Origin: Cucumis sativus
Taxonomy: Eukaryota; Streptophyta; Magnoliopsida; Cucurbitales; Cucurbitaceae
Reading direction: 5' to 3'
Length of the DNA stretch: 64,000 nucleotides
NCBI RefSeq assembly: GCF_000004075.3
Contig: NC_026655.2
Location: 4,092,001 to 4,156,000 of the forward strand
Shown one piece after another: positions 1 through 11,025 of the stretch. The position numbers were made by a program, and so were the translations under genes. Below the pieces are notes generated by a model, which was given only the letters and a program-made list of their open reading frames with translations, searched no databases and was not told where the DNA came from. Positions within the stretch are counted from its first letter, which is position 1. Every line of letters starts with the position of its first letter.

Positions 1-2042
1 ACTTGATATACCTGCTGTCGTAAGTTATCTTCTTCTTTCTTTCCTGATTTATTTTTGTTAGAAATAGTGGGCTTTGGGTCATGTTAGCCCAAGGGTAGTT
101 GAGATTTACTTTGCCTTAATTTTTTATTGTTTTAATTAGGCTCGTGTTGCCTATAAATATTTTTTCCTTTGTAACTTTATTATCATGAGAAAACAATAAG
201 AAATATCAGCTTCTCCTTGTACTAGGTTTCCACATAAATTTGTGTTTGTTCTACATCTCTATTTTCAATAATTTTGTGTATACACTTGTAGTGTTTGTTT
301 GGGTAGGTGGGGCGGCTCCTTTTTACATTGGAGTTCTTTTGGGGTGTAAGTGTCCTGTCCACAAATACTTTGTCTGGATTCGTTAAAAGAGATCAATTCT
401 ATCAGCATAAACCTTGGAAGGATGAGGTTACAAGGAACTTGTATTGCAATGACTATAGAATAGAACTGATAGATTTTTATTTACTTCATAGTTGGCATCT
501 CGCATCTGTGGACTGGCCTTTTGGAAACCACATATTAAAATTACCGAGTTTAAGGATAATAATGGTTTTACATTTCTTAGAGCCATTTAGCTTACCATGT
601 AATTCTCATTGATTCTCTATGCTCATTTCAAATGTCTCAGGATTGGATTGTGCAGTACGATCCTCCAGATGAACCGAAGGTGCCTCTTGCTCCTTAATTA
701 TGTTCACGTCGCATTTAGTATCCTTGTAATTCCTGTATTATATTTTTTAAAATAGGTTATTCCTGTACTAATTGAGTTTAATGTTGTATGAAATCATTGA
801 GTTTAGGAATACATTCACAGAGTTGGTCGAACAGCTCGAGGGGAAGGTAGCAAAGGAAATGCCCTACTTTTCCTGATTCCTGAAGAGATTCAGTTTCTTC
901 GCTATCTGAAGGTCCGGTATTCTCCCTAATATTTATGTTGAATTGTAAGCACTGTGAGATTCAAATTAACTTCTTCACAGAGGTCAAGTAGTATTAGAGA
1001 AAAAGCATAAACAAACGAAGCTCAGAAGTCCATACAGTTTTGCTAATTTCACGTTTCTCTTAACTAAACCTAACTGTATATAGGAGCTTGTTTGATAGGA
1101 GGGATTAGCATACATAGTTTCATAGTGTTCTACCGTCTTATTAATAGTTTGATGATTCGTGTTCTATTGGCAGGCAGCAAAAGTTCCAGTCAAAGAGTAT
1201 GAGTTTAGCGATAAGAAACTGGCCAACGTGCAATCTCATCTGGTGATTCCCTTGTCATCTCGAGCACAGGCATACATTATGAAATATTTATTACTAATCC
1301 ATTGATTCTAACTCTGGACTCTTTTGAATGATGCCAGGAGAAACTAGTTGGGAGCAATTATTATTTGAACAAGTCAGCTAAGGATGCTTATAGATCCTAT
1401 ATATTAGCTTACAATTCACACTCAATGAAAGATATTTTCAATGTCCACCGCCTTGATCTGCAGGTACTAACTAATTTTTTCTCATCTATGCATATAAAGA
1501 TAATTCGCTTATGCTATGTCATTTTCTACCTAAATCTTAGCAAACTAAAATAGTTCGATAGACAAGCCTTTGTTCACACGGAAATGAGTGCATGTTTGAG
1601 ATTGATTTTAAAACTGTTAAAATCACTTTTATCATGTTCAAAGTCACTCCATAACACAACTTGAATGCCTTGAAATTAATCTTATATTTAAGTGTGTTTT
1701 GAATCATTAGAAATGTGTTTCGTACTAATTTTAACCATTTTAGAATCACTCTTAAACATGTTCTGAACGTATTATATTACATCTTGAAGTTTTCTTTGCT
1801 AGAACTCGTGTATCTGGAGGAAGGTTATTATATATATTCTATCACTTCTCACTTTATAAATAAATGTGCACATACAGGGTATTGCTGCTTCATTCTGCTT
1901 TTCCAACCCTCCGAAGGTGAACCTTAACATTGACAGCAGTGCCTCAAAATTCAGGAAGAAAACGCGTAAAGTAGAAGGCGTCAACAACAGATTCAGTAAG
2001 AGCAAGAAAGAGGGAGATGACAGACAGTTCGTAAGATACTAA
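1..2042 (+). CDS. DEAD-box ATP-dependent RNA helicase, DDX18/Has1 type (3' part only)
   Basis: This is the C-terminal part of a nucleolar DEAD-box helicase; the 5' part lies left of the window. Six exons join in frame: 1-19, 641-679, 807-911, 1174-1242, 1338-1463 and 1878-2042, ending at TAA. The joined protein shows the end of helicase motif V (LDIPAVDW), the [15 protein letters not shown] segment and motif VI ([11 protein letters not shown]). After these comes the C-terminal extension typical of the Has1/DDX18 group ([15 protein letters not shown], then [11 protein letters not shown]) and a basic tail. In Arabidopsis the matching paralogues are RH27 and RH51; I cannot say which is closer. 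Family role: ATP-driven remodelling of pre-ribosomal RNA in early 60S biogenesis. The first intron (20-640) carries an LTR-like fragment and the last (1464-1877) a small MITE. All splice sites are GT/AG and all exon phases agree, so the call is firm although partial. Confidence 0.93.
56..255 (+). mobile_element. LTR-like fragment in helicase intron
   Basis: The segment starts TGTTAGAAATAG, has a TATA-like TATAAATA at 153-160 followed by T-rich and AATAAGAAA stretches, and ends TTCTACA. This is the usual layout of a short Copia-type solo LTR. No clean target-site duplication fits the CA end. ATTTT occurs at 51-55 and 261-265, but that would give a non-canonical terminus. Boundaries are therefore uncertain. 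Confidence 0.4.
1591..1760. mobile_element. Small inverted-repeat element (MITE-like) in helicase intron
   Basis: The two ends are imperfect inverted copies. The left end begins CATGTTTGAGATTGATT, and the reverse complement of the right end begins CATGTTTAAGAGTGATT. The similarity runs for about 33 bases through a TTAAAA core. The element is about 170 bp and has no coding capacity. No target duplication could be identified, so the superfamily is not assigned. Confidence 0.6.
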
Positions 2043-2722
2043 GCTCAACTCAACTGCTGTGTTCGTCAATGAAATTTTACTTCAAATTTCTTCATAGTTG
2101 AGGAAATTTTTACATTTATTTGATGATGTTCCTTAAATAGTCTGGTAACCCAGATGCGATTTTGTATCCTAATATTCATACCCTATTTAATGAGAGTGAC
2201 TCTTATTGAATGCACATTTTTGGCAATCGAACTCTATATATATTTTTCTATTAGTCGAAATAAAAGGTAATTGATCCTTTTTCCTATTTTTGAAAAAAAT
2301 AATTATAACTTTTAGAGATGAAAGATATATATATATATTTCCTATTTGTAATTACACCAACTTTTAAATTTGAGAATCAAACTTATAGTTTCTTTCAATG
2401 AAACTAAATCCAAAGTTGCAAAGCCCTCGAACTTATCATTCATGGTTGAGTTACACATTGATAGAAGTTATCGGGTAATTAAACTCTAAACTATCACTAG
2501 TCATTAGTTAATCAACAACACCTTAAGCCTCACATGGAAGAATTTCAAGCGTATTCCACATTTCTTTTTGTAATTTTGTTATTATTCAACATCTCCAAAA
2601 TTACTCAACTACAATCAAAACTAAACCAACCATTCATTCATAACTCTAGAAGAAAAAAATTAACAAAAACAAAAATCCTAATAAATGAACAAACCAATCG
2701 AATTTCCCAAGATACCCCTATT

Positions 2723-3358
2723 TCAAATCGACAAAAACAGAGCAAAGAACAACATGAAGAACATCCCCAAGAATGAAGATGTAACAGAGACCAAATTAGA
2801 ATGTGCAGCACCACTTTTTTCATCTGGTGGAACAGTGGGTGGGTGTGGAGGACTCATAGGTTCTAACACTTTGATTATCATTCTCTGACCTTTCTGACAA
2901 TGCCCTGAAACTCCACTAATGAAATAGAACAATCCTGCTCTGTCAAGCTTTACCACACTATCTCCATTGTTTTCATAAAATAGAGGCTTTGGTGAAACAC
3001 ATTGTTTGTATTCTTCCTCCGTCACCATCATCACTGAATCTTTCTCGTACTTGAAATCTAACACAACCATCAATCTAAATCAACAAAAATTCTAAAAAAA
3101 ACAAGTTTTTGTTCAAAATTTTCTAAAAAGAAGCAACTTTTTTGGGTACTTACGGACAGTGTCGTCGATATTGAATCTGTTGTGGGAAGCCCATTTGTTG
3201 TATTTGTCAGCTTCTTTTGGTTTAGGGGCTGACCAGCCATCGCTGTCGCCAACAAGGAAATCAGTGCTGATTGCTGGGAAGAAATGGAAGGAGAGGAGGA
3301 GGACGAAGAAAGCAAGTGGGAAAGGTTTGAAGGGTGAATAACAGTGGAGAAAAGACAT
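2723..3358 (-). CDS. Early-nodulin-like phytocyanin, GPI-anchored type
   Basis: Two exons, 3358-3154 and 3057-2723, join in frame to a protein of 179 residues. Residues 1-31 form a signal peptide (hydrophobic core PLAFFVLLLSFHFF). The plastocyanin-like domain follows, from VGDSDGW near residue 36 to about 133. Two cysteines, C88 (EEYKQC) and C122 (SGHC), can form the family disulfide. A short proline-rich stretch (SPPHPPTVPP) precedes a hydrophobic C-terminal tail, which fits a GPI-anchored arabinogalactan-like protein. The usual copper ligands are missing: KDSV replaces the first His site and FISGV has Ser where Cys is expected. It should therefore not bind copper as true blue proteins do, like other ENODL members. 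Family role: a cell-surface or wall protein, with members linked to reproduction and transport; the specific role here is unknown. It is divergent from the C3HC gene. Confidence 0.9.
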
Positions 3359-4265
3359 GGTGGTTTGAGTTAAATGAGAAACGAAAGAATGAAAAAGGGG
3401 TTAAATAGAAGGAAGAAGAAGGAATGAGTTTGTTGGAAGTGGAGAGACGTGGAGAAAGTGAAGAGATTTTGGCGGTCAGCGTGAAGAAAGGGATTCCTTT
3501 TGAATTGCTATAACTGTTTTCTTTTTCCCTTTTTCAAAATGGGTTTTTTTCCTTATTTTTTCTTTAAGCATTGAAACAAGAAGCCATTGAAATTGTAATA
3601 TTCAAAAAAAGTATTTTATGTTAACATTTTTACTCAAATTTGTTGTTTCTCTTAGTCGTAATGGTAATGATATTGAATGTAATAAGGTTGTGTTCGTGGG
3701 TCTAAACAGGTACTAATGAACCTAATGAACCTACAATATTTCTTTCGTCTTACTAATTCTTTTATTACGAATATATATTAAAGAACAAAATTTAATTGCA
3801 TTCTAAAATGCTCCTAATAATTATCTTCTACTAAAATTTATATTTATAATTTAAAGTATCAATTGAGGTTCTTTTACCTTTTTCAATATGTGAGTGAATG
3901 AATTAAAATTACTTTGAAAGTAAATTTCATATTAATCAAATTGATTTTGGGGTTGGAATGGTATTAAGCCAAAAAAATCTCAAAAGAAATATTAAGAACA
4001 TTACCTTAAAGATCATCATCTCATATTCATCAAATCAATGGCGTTGATGCAAATTACAGATGGTGCCATTCCCGTTCATCTCTAAACTCAGGGTCTAGTC
4101 GGAGACGGAGATACAGACCGATTGATACTACCTTCACTCCTCGACGTCGAACACACAAACACAAGAAAACGCCGCACCGAAGAATTTCGTCGGAGCCCTC
4201 GATTTGCAGTTTCTTCTCTCTTCTGCACACAAACAAATTCCCAATTTTCATTCGAGATTCAACCC
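3359..4265. promoter_or_regulatory. Divergent promoter region between phytocyanin-like and C3HC genes
   Basis: About 0.9 kb separates two genes read outward. The bases just left of 4266 are GC-richer and look like a 5' leader (CGGAGACGGAGATACAG near 4100). A TATA-like CTATTTAA lies on the minus strand near 3402-3409, about 45 bp upstream of the phytocyanin start codon. The middle (3600-4000) is AT-rich, and I see no gene in it. Confidence 0.4.
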
Positions 4266-7200
4266 ATGTCGCAGGATTCAGAGAAGAGATTCCATTCCAT
4301 CATGGACAAGCTCTTTCAGAATGCACAATCCACTCCTAACTCAAATTCCGCATCTTCCCCCTCCTCCTCCTCCAGGTTTTCTCGCTTTTCTTAGCTCATT
4401 GTGTTTTTCGTTTGTGTTAGTTTTTGAGAACATGAAAGCATGAGCTGAATTTTAGCTAGTTTATGTGTTTTTGGTTTGTAAATAGGGTAGCTAAAGTTTT
4501 GTGATTGTTCATCCTCTCGTGAGTGATGTTCTTAAATTGTTTTGTTTAACATGAATATTTTCTGTTTCAATGATAGTCCATCCGGAGTACAATTGTCGAG
4601 AGGGAGAAAACGGCCTTATTCTTCGTCTGCTTTGGTAGTGGGAGAGCTGAGATCAAAAAGTGATGTTATTGAGGCATTGCAGAAGCATTCTTCAGCTTCT
4701 GTTGGATCCTCTGATGCTCCATTGTGCAGGCCTTGGGACCGTGGAGATCTTTTGAAAAGACTAGCCACATTCAAGTCAATGACATGGTTTGGTAAACCTA
4801 AGGTTTGTTTCAGATGTTTCACTTTCTTCTTTAACATCTTATCAATATTTCTTGTAATTTCAATTTTCAATTATGTAGCGTTTGTGCTTATTCAATTGGT
4901 TAGAGGATATTTCACTGGGTACATTGTCTTGGTTTTCCTTGGAAATATATACTATTGAGTTTTGTTTTCTGATGGTATTTTGGCTTTCAGCTGAATTACC
5001 TTTTTTGGATTTAGTGGACTGTCCCTTCACCACTTTGATCACAGTTTAAAGTTCAGGTGATGGTACAATTTTAGGAAATGTCTGTTTGGGCAAAGGGAGA
5101 AAAGGAAGGATCAGGTTTAGAGTGTCTTTTGATTCTTTCTAAAAGATTAAGCCTATTCAAGTCATTGTCAATGGCTGTGTTTGGTGATTCAAGTGCACCG
5201 TCTAACTATCAGAAATGGATTCGTTTATTCTCTGGCTAGGAAATAAATATTAGAGCAAGCAGAGTCAGAATAAAAATATTTTAGAACTCAACTATTCTCT
5301 CTGGCAATTGGAAACGATATGTTGTTGGCCAAGGGCTGTTATTTCACATGTTTTTCATTAGGTTGTTGAATTATTCACATGATTTGCTCTATCTTACTTC
5401 ATTCATGTTCTCGTTTTTCTATTATCTCATATTCTCCTGCACACCTAATATTTAAGTTTACAACATTTTCTGTACAAAGTTCTCAGAGAACTTATCACTA
5501 CTTTTTGCCTTCATATAAAACAACCACTGGATTCCAAACCTTTAGTAGTATCTTTTATCACAAACATCTTTTTTTTTTTTCTGGATAAACGTTCTGTTTC
5601 TCTCCCTACAAGTTCTCTCTTTTTAATGTCTATATTTGATCGGTTTCACACTGTATAATATTTATCTATGATGCGTTTCTGTATTCTTGCTTTGTTTCTC
5701 TATGAGTAGTGATTTGTTTCATTAGATTTTTATTTGATTTTCTTAGTCATTCAGTATTTCCATATCAATGAATTTGGAGAGTATATGGGTCCCATATGTA
5801 GTTTGCAAATATCTGATTTTATGTAAATGTCCCTTTCTTTCTCCTCTCTGAAAAACATACATACAGTTTGGCTATTCTTTGATTCTAATATTAGAAAATT
5901 TTAAATCTTTCGTAGGTAGTGAATGCTATAAATTGTGCTAGAAGAGGTTGGGTCAATGTAGATACAGATACTATTGCCTGTGAATCATGTGGAGCACGTC
6001 TTCTTTTCTCTACCCCATCTTCCTGGAATCAGCAACAAGGTACGACTCTCTACCATGTACATGTAGTACTGAAAGAATGTGACACATTTTGACCCCAGTT
6101 TGCTTTCTTTCCATTCTTTTTTCACTAAAGATGAATTGTTCTGTGTTTTTCTCTCTCAGTTGAGAAGGCCGCTTTGGTATTTAGCTTAAAGTTGGACAAT
6201 GGGCACAAGTTACTATGTCCCTGGATAGATAATGCCTGTGATGAAGCATTGGCTGATTTTCCTCCTACCCCTCCTCCAGTTTTAGTTAATAAATTTAGGG
6301 AGCGTTATTCAATGTTACTACAGCTTTCAGCTCTCCCTGTTATTTCGTCTTCATTTCTCAAATGGATGAACAGTCCCCATCTCAAGCAATTTATTGAAGA
6401 ATTAACCTGGGAAAATTTTGGCAACGAGTCTCTTGACAAATCTGAAATGGAGTACCTTGGAGATGGACATGACTCAGATACTCCTAAAGTATATTATCAG
6501 GTTTTGCTCTTGCTCCATCGATGTGTACAATTCCAGTAATTACAAATCTTCTTAGGAGTTGTTGTCTGTCATTATCATTTACGCTATTAACCTTTGCCAA
6601 TCTTTCTGATGTTGGCTTTGTATTTTATTAAAATTTAGGATATATACTCATGATAAAATGGTATAAGTACTCACAATTTCCCTTAAATGTATCAGATTTT
6701 TTCCCCATAATTCTTAGTACAAGTTCACTTTCTGGCTATTTGCGTAATTAACTAAATTTAAAATATTGCAGGCTCTAAAGCTAATTAGCTTGTTTGGATG
6801 GGAACCCCGTTCACTGCCCTATGTAGTTGACTGCAAGTCCGGAGCGTCAGATCAATCTCTCAAGAAATCCACCACTTTTGATTCACGCCCTACAGTCAGT
6901 CTCTTCACTACTACCACCAAAGAAAATGTAGCTGGAAATAGAATTGCTGAGCTTTCAAGTGAATTGCAATCGCAGCCTAATTCTGTTGTTTTGGATTGCC
7001 GGCTTTGTGGAGCTAGTGTTGGATTATGGACTTTCCATACTATTCCTAGGCCTGTGGAAATCATCAGATTGGTTGGATCCACCGAATTAAACAGTGAGTC
7101 AGGCACTCATGATTCAGGCAATAAAAGTGTCATCAATCATGCAGGTATTGGTAATGTTGGAATATCAAAATTAACTTCAACAATTGCAGGGGGGCCTACC

Positions 7201-9156
7201 CCTGCACGACAGAGTTTCAAGGCCACCATCACTTTGCCTGTAATTGGCCAAAGTTTAAGGGCTAGGCTATTCAGTGATGAAAAGTTTAGTGATCAGGTGT
7301 ATAATGACCAAGAAATGGTCCAAGCTGATTCCTCGGATAAAAAAATGTCACAAAACAGCAAAAGCAATGAAGATGCCATCCCTACTGGAGAAACAGATCA
7401 GCCAAAAGACGGAAGATTGTTACAGAATCAAACACTTGATCCTGGATGCGTTACTTCTGGTGATGATCAGACTCCTTTGTTGGAAGGTACGAGTGTTACT
7501 GATCATGGAACCTTACCTCAATCTAGTTTGAATGGTTCAACTGAAGAAACTAAAGTAAAGAGCACAGAGTGTGTTCCTGCGCAGAAAATTGAAGTGTCGG
7601 AGAATGCTGAGAATTCAATACAGTCGGATTCTGGTAATAAAGTAGCAGATCTCCATCCCCTAACTTCTCCAGCCGAAAATCCTTTGACGTCAACAGATGC
7701 TGCTATGATCACAAGTACTGAATGCAGTGAAAAGGAGTTGCCTTCTGATGTCTCTGACCAATGTGATAATTCAAATAGCAAAGAGATTTCATTGGCCGAC
7801 TCACAGATGACCTCATGCAAATCTTCACGCCTTGAAGATGATACAAGTACCGATATTGCTGGTGTGGAAGAATCAATGAAAGACAAACTTGGTTCTGATA
7901 ACCACACCACTTTAGAAAACCAGGCCCGTGAAGGAGGTGGCTCCAATGACAAAGTGCATACCTCAATGAACAGCATGCATCTTGCCCATGGTGGAGGTAC
8001 CATTTATCAAATCCTCTTAATCCTTCTCTTTCCACGAATGGTGCAGCATATTTATAGATTCACTAGTTATCATAGCCTTAGGTAAGGCAGCCCCTAAGAT
8101 ATTCTGTGGCTTCATGCTTTAGTTCAGTGGTATTGACATATCTAAGTGCAATAATTATTAAAGTTCAATTGTTTACATGAAAATTTGTGTTGGAATAAAT
8201 GGAGTGGCAAGTTGTCTGTGAGCAAGTATATTAAGCTTTCTGAACGATAGTTGGCTTATTTGCTGTAGAAATGTTAGATTAATTGAATAAGAATTCTGTA
8301 TAATGTATCATAAACTATCCTAGCAGCTGGTTAAAGAACAAGTCAGTTAAAAGAATCAACCCGGCATGTGTTTTTTTTTTTCCTGCCAAGTTTGTATCTT
8401 CTCTGTTATCCTTCCCAATTCATTATTTTTAAATGATAAATTTAAATTATATGATGAATCATATTTCATTATTTTTACCTTATTCCTTGCAGAGGATTAT
8501 TCCAAGGGTGTAGAGTTCGATCCAATCAGGCAGCACAGATACTTTTGCCCGTGGATTGCCACAGGAAATGTCGCACCTGGATGGAAACAAACCCTAACTG
8601 CTCTACAGCGTGAAAAAGGCTCTTCACCACATTCACCTAAGAACTCTCCATCAGCGTCCCTCATTAAGGTACGTAAGGACGTCCAGTAGTCAAGCAATGT
8701 AGATGTTCACTCCATTAATATTTTAATGCTAGAATAGTAGTGGCATGGCACGGTATATTGGTCTTTTGCAATACCATTCTGGCCGTGATAAATGGTAACC
8801 TAATTTTGAATAAACCATCGAAGTTGTTTTGGAACAAATTCAGTAAACTGGTTCCTAAGTAGTTAATCCATTGCATTCATTGATAATGTTTGGATCAGTA
8901 GTTCTCATTCTATGGGATATGATTTATCCATATATTCTGTTCTTGGATTTTCAACCTCCTGCTCTTAAATCCCCCATTGTTGTTTTCCTGTTCTGTGCCA
9001 CGCACAGGAGACTTTCTTTCTCAAGTGAATCCACACTGAAAATTGTGTTTTCTTTTCCAGGTCAATGACCCCGTTACATCGGTTCGAAATCTATTCACGT
9101 CTTCTGCGAAGAAATTGAAAAGCAGTCTAGTTTCTAACGAAAGAACCAAGCACTAG
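4266..9156 (+). CDS. C3HC/Rsm1 zinc-finger nuclear protein (NIPA-like)
   Basis: Seven exons join in frame: 4266-4375, 4577-4802, 5916-6039, 6160-6500, 6772-7996, 8493-8668 and 9061-9156. They give a 765-residue protein. The first zinc finger holds RPWDRGDLLKRLATF, C119, C134-x2-C137 and H169-x3-C173 followed by PW, the C3HC (BIR-like) pattern. A second, Rsm1-type finger is split: its LDCRLCG half is in exon 5, and its HRYFCPW half is in exon 6, about 500 residues into the protein. Between the halves lies a long Ser/Thr/Asp-rich, probably disordered insert. Family: human NIPA (ZC3HC1) and yeast Rsm1/Pml39 act at the nuclear basket; Arabidopsis relatives include MEM1 and ILP1. I infer a nuclear-pore or mRNA-export/genome-stability role and cannot say which Arabidopsis gene is the orthologue. 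The start is the first ATG in frame with the Ser-rich N terminus. Confidence 0.9.
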
Positions 9157-9883
9157 ACACTGCTTTCAGTTACATATTAACCTGACAGAGCTTCCAGGAT
9201 TGAGTTTCTGCCTCTTCTAAGGTATTATGAGATACACACCCTTTGAAGAAGGGTTTTTCATGTCATGCCGTTCCCTATTGAGTAAATTCTCAAATGAATA
9301 CATATGTTGTCATATCATTATCTATTTGTTCTCAAAATAGTTATTATGGGGTTTTGTAATACTAAAGTAATTTTGACTCGGCCTCTATTGGTAGCTTGCA
9401 ATTTTTGGAACTTAGTTTGAGGTTAAGATTGACGAGTGTGGTCGGGGCTATTAATTTAGATTGTTATCGAAACATAGTCATTAATTTGTAAGGTCACGAT
9501 TTTGAGTATTACCAATCTGATTATAACTAAATGGTAATTGACATGCACACATTCCCCTTCTATTCATATTTTTGTACTTCTACATTTGTTGTACTAAGAT
9601 GACGATGGTGGCCATTACCTAATTTTCATATTCCATGGTTCTAAATTCATTAATCATGTTATGTGGAATGAAATGAAAATTAACATAAGGTGAGAGATTG
9701 AATGTACAAATTAATTTATAGAAGCAAAATACCTCATTATGAATATAGTTACATTTAAATAATTCAATTGAAAAAATGACAAACAAAACTGGAAGCACAA
9801 TCGAGTTATTGTAGCCAACATAAGCACAAGCATAAGTACGCATAGCTCAACTCGTACAAGTATTTATTTTGGACAAAGACTAA
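9157..9883. other. Convergent 3' ends, no gene
   Basis: This space lies between the stop of the C3HC gene and the stop of the minus-strand cyclophilin. It should hold both 3' UTRs. No further gene is visible. Confidence 0.6.
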
Positions 9884-11025
9884 TCATTCCTCTAGCAACC
9901 CACAGTTTGTGACAATCACTTTAGAATAAGGACGGTTGAACCCTCTTTCTGCAACAACAGCTCTTTTATCGCCTATTATCTTTGCGACTCTGCTCATCAA
10001 ATCCAAACGTCAATGTCAAGTTTAGAAATCTAAACCTTAAACTTTAAAAAGTAACGCAATCTTTAATAATCTAATAAGTGTTTGTTCCAAACATGATTGA
10101 AAAAGGTTTTCTTTTGATGTGTTCATCAAAGTATAAAATAAAAGAGAAATATGAAACTAAAACTTTACCTGAAATAAGGAGAAGTAGTATTATCTTTAAC
10201 AGTCTTCACTTGTGCAATCTTCTCCACAACTTCCATTCCATCCAAAACAATTCCAATCACCAAAGCTGAATCATCAAGCTCTGGTGAATCCTTAACCGAT
10301 ATCGTGAACTCCGTCCCATTCGGTTCGGTACCGACCTGTTCCTGATCAACCTCCAGCTTCCCTTTCCTAGCTACCAACTTCAACTTAGGAGGTGGTTTTA
10401 AAGGGTCTCTCACAATGATCCCCACAGTCGAAGCCAAATTCTTAGTCCCAGAACATTTCTCATTCGCTCTCTCCCATTCATCCTTAAGAGTTTCAGATAC
10501 TAATTCATTCCCATTCCTCTTTGCAAGCTCAAAATCCACACCATAAGATCTAACTCCACTATGTTGAACATAATTTGAAGTGATCTTTACAAAGTCTTTT
10601 CTTCTATAAGAAATGCCAGCAGCTCCGCTTACAAGATTGCTAAACCTTGCAACTCCTGCTGGGGAATCATTGCCATAAAGGCCAATGATAATGCGACCAG
10701 CAGGAACTCCATCAATGGAGATATCAAGAAATGCACGTTTCGTAGGGATCTTTCCAGTGCAAAGAAAGTCATCATTTTTAGGACTCTGTAATTCTTCTTC
10801 TTCAACCTCTGCTTTGGAGGACATTAAAAATGGGTCTTGAATTTGAGAGTTAAAGAGAAGAAGTAAGAGGGAATTGGTTCCAATGGTGAGATTCCGGCGG
10901 GAGATTTTGCAACATTGTTTGATGAATGGAAATTTTGAAGAAGTGGGGATGTTTTGGGTTTGGGTTTGGGTTTGGGTTTGAGAAGAAAGGTTTGGGGAAT
11001 GAAGAAATTTGGGGGTTCGCAACAT
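9884..11025 (-). CDS. Divergent cyclophilin-like peptidyl-prolyl isomerase, probably plastid (CYP26-2/CYP28 type)
   Basis: Two exons, 11025-10169 and 9989-9884, join in frame to 320 residues. The start MLRTPKFLHS is preferred over an upstream in-frame ATG at 11181 because it begins a Ser/Gln/Lys-rich, acid-poor leader typical of a chloroplast transit peptide. The cyclophilin fold starts near RAFLDISIDGVPAGRIIIGL and continues through NDSPAGVARFSNLV and FTISVKDSPELDD to GMEVVEKIAQVKTV. The last exon ends GFNRPYSKVIVTNCG. The catalytic motif normally reading FHR...QGG is replaced by DFVKITSNYVQHSG, so the key arginine appears to be lysine and isomerase activity may be weak or absent. It resembles thylakoid-lumen-type plant cyclophilins whose activity is unproven; the CYP26-2/CYP28 assignment is from memory. 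The leader contains a CAAACC hexanucleotide repeat encoding (QT)n. Confidence 0.85.
10953..10980. repeat. Hexanucleotide repeat (GGGTTT)n inside cyclophilin leader
   Basis: Four to five tandem copies of GGGTTT are seen on the plus strand. They are read as alternating Gln-Thr on the coding minus strand. The repeat is telomere-like in composition, but the unit is six bases, not the plant seven-base telomere unit. Length variation would stay in frame by two residues per copy. Confidence 0.8.

Noticed and set aside
307-612. 101-codon open frame on the plus strand
   Set aside because: It lies within the first helicase intron, has no domain, and stops before the next exon.
2534-2888. Plus-strand open frames overlapping the phytocyanin 3' end
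   Set aside because: Antisense to a clear gene; composition and content show no family signature.
10953-10980. Interstitial telomere repeat
   Set aside because: The unit is GGGTTT, six bases, not the plant TTTAGGG seven-base unit, and it is coding.
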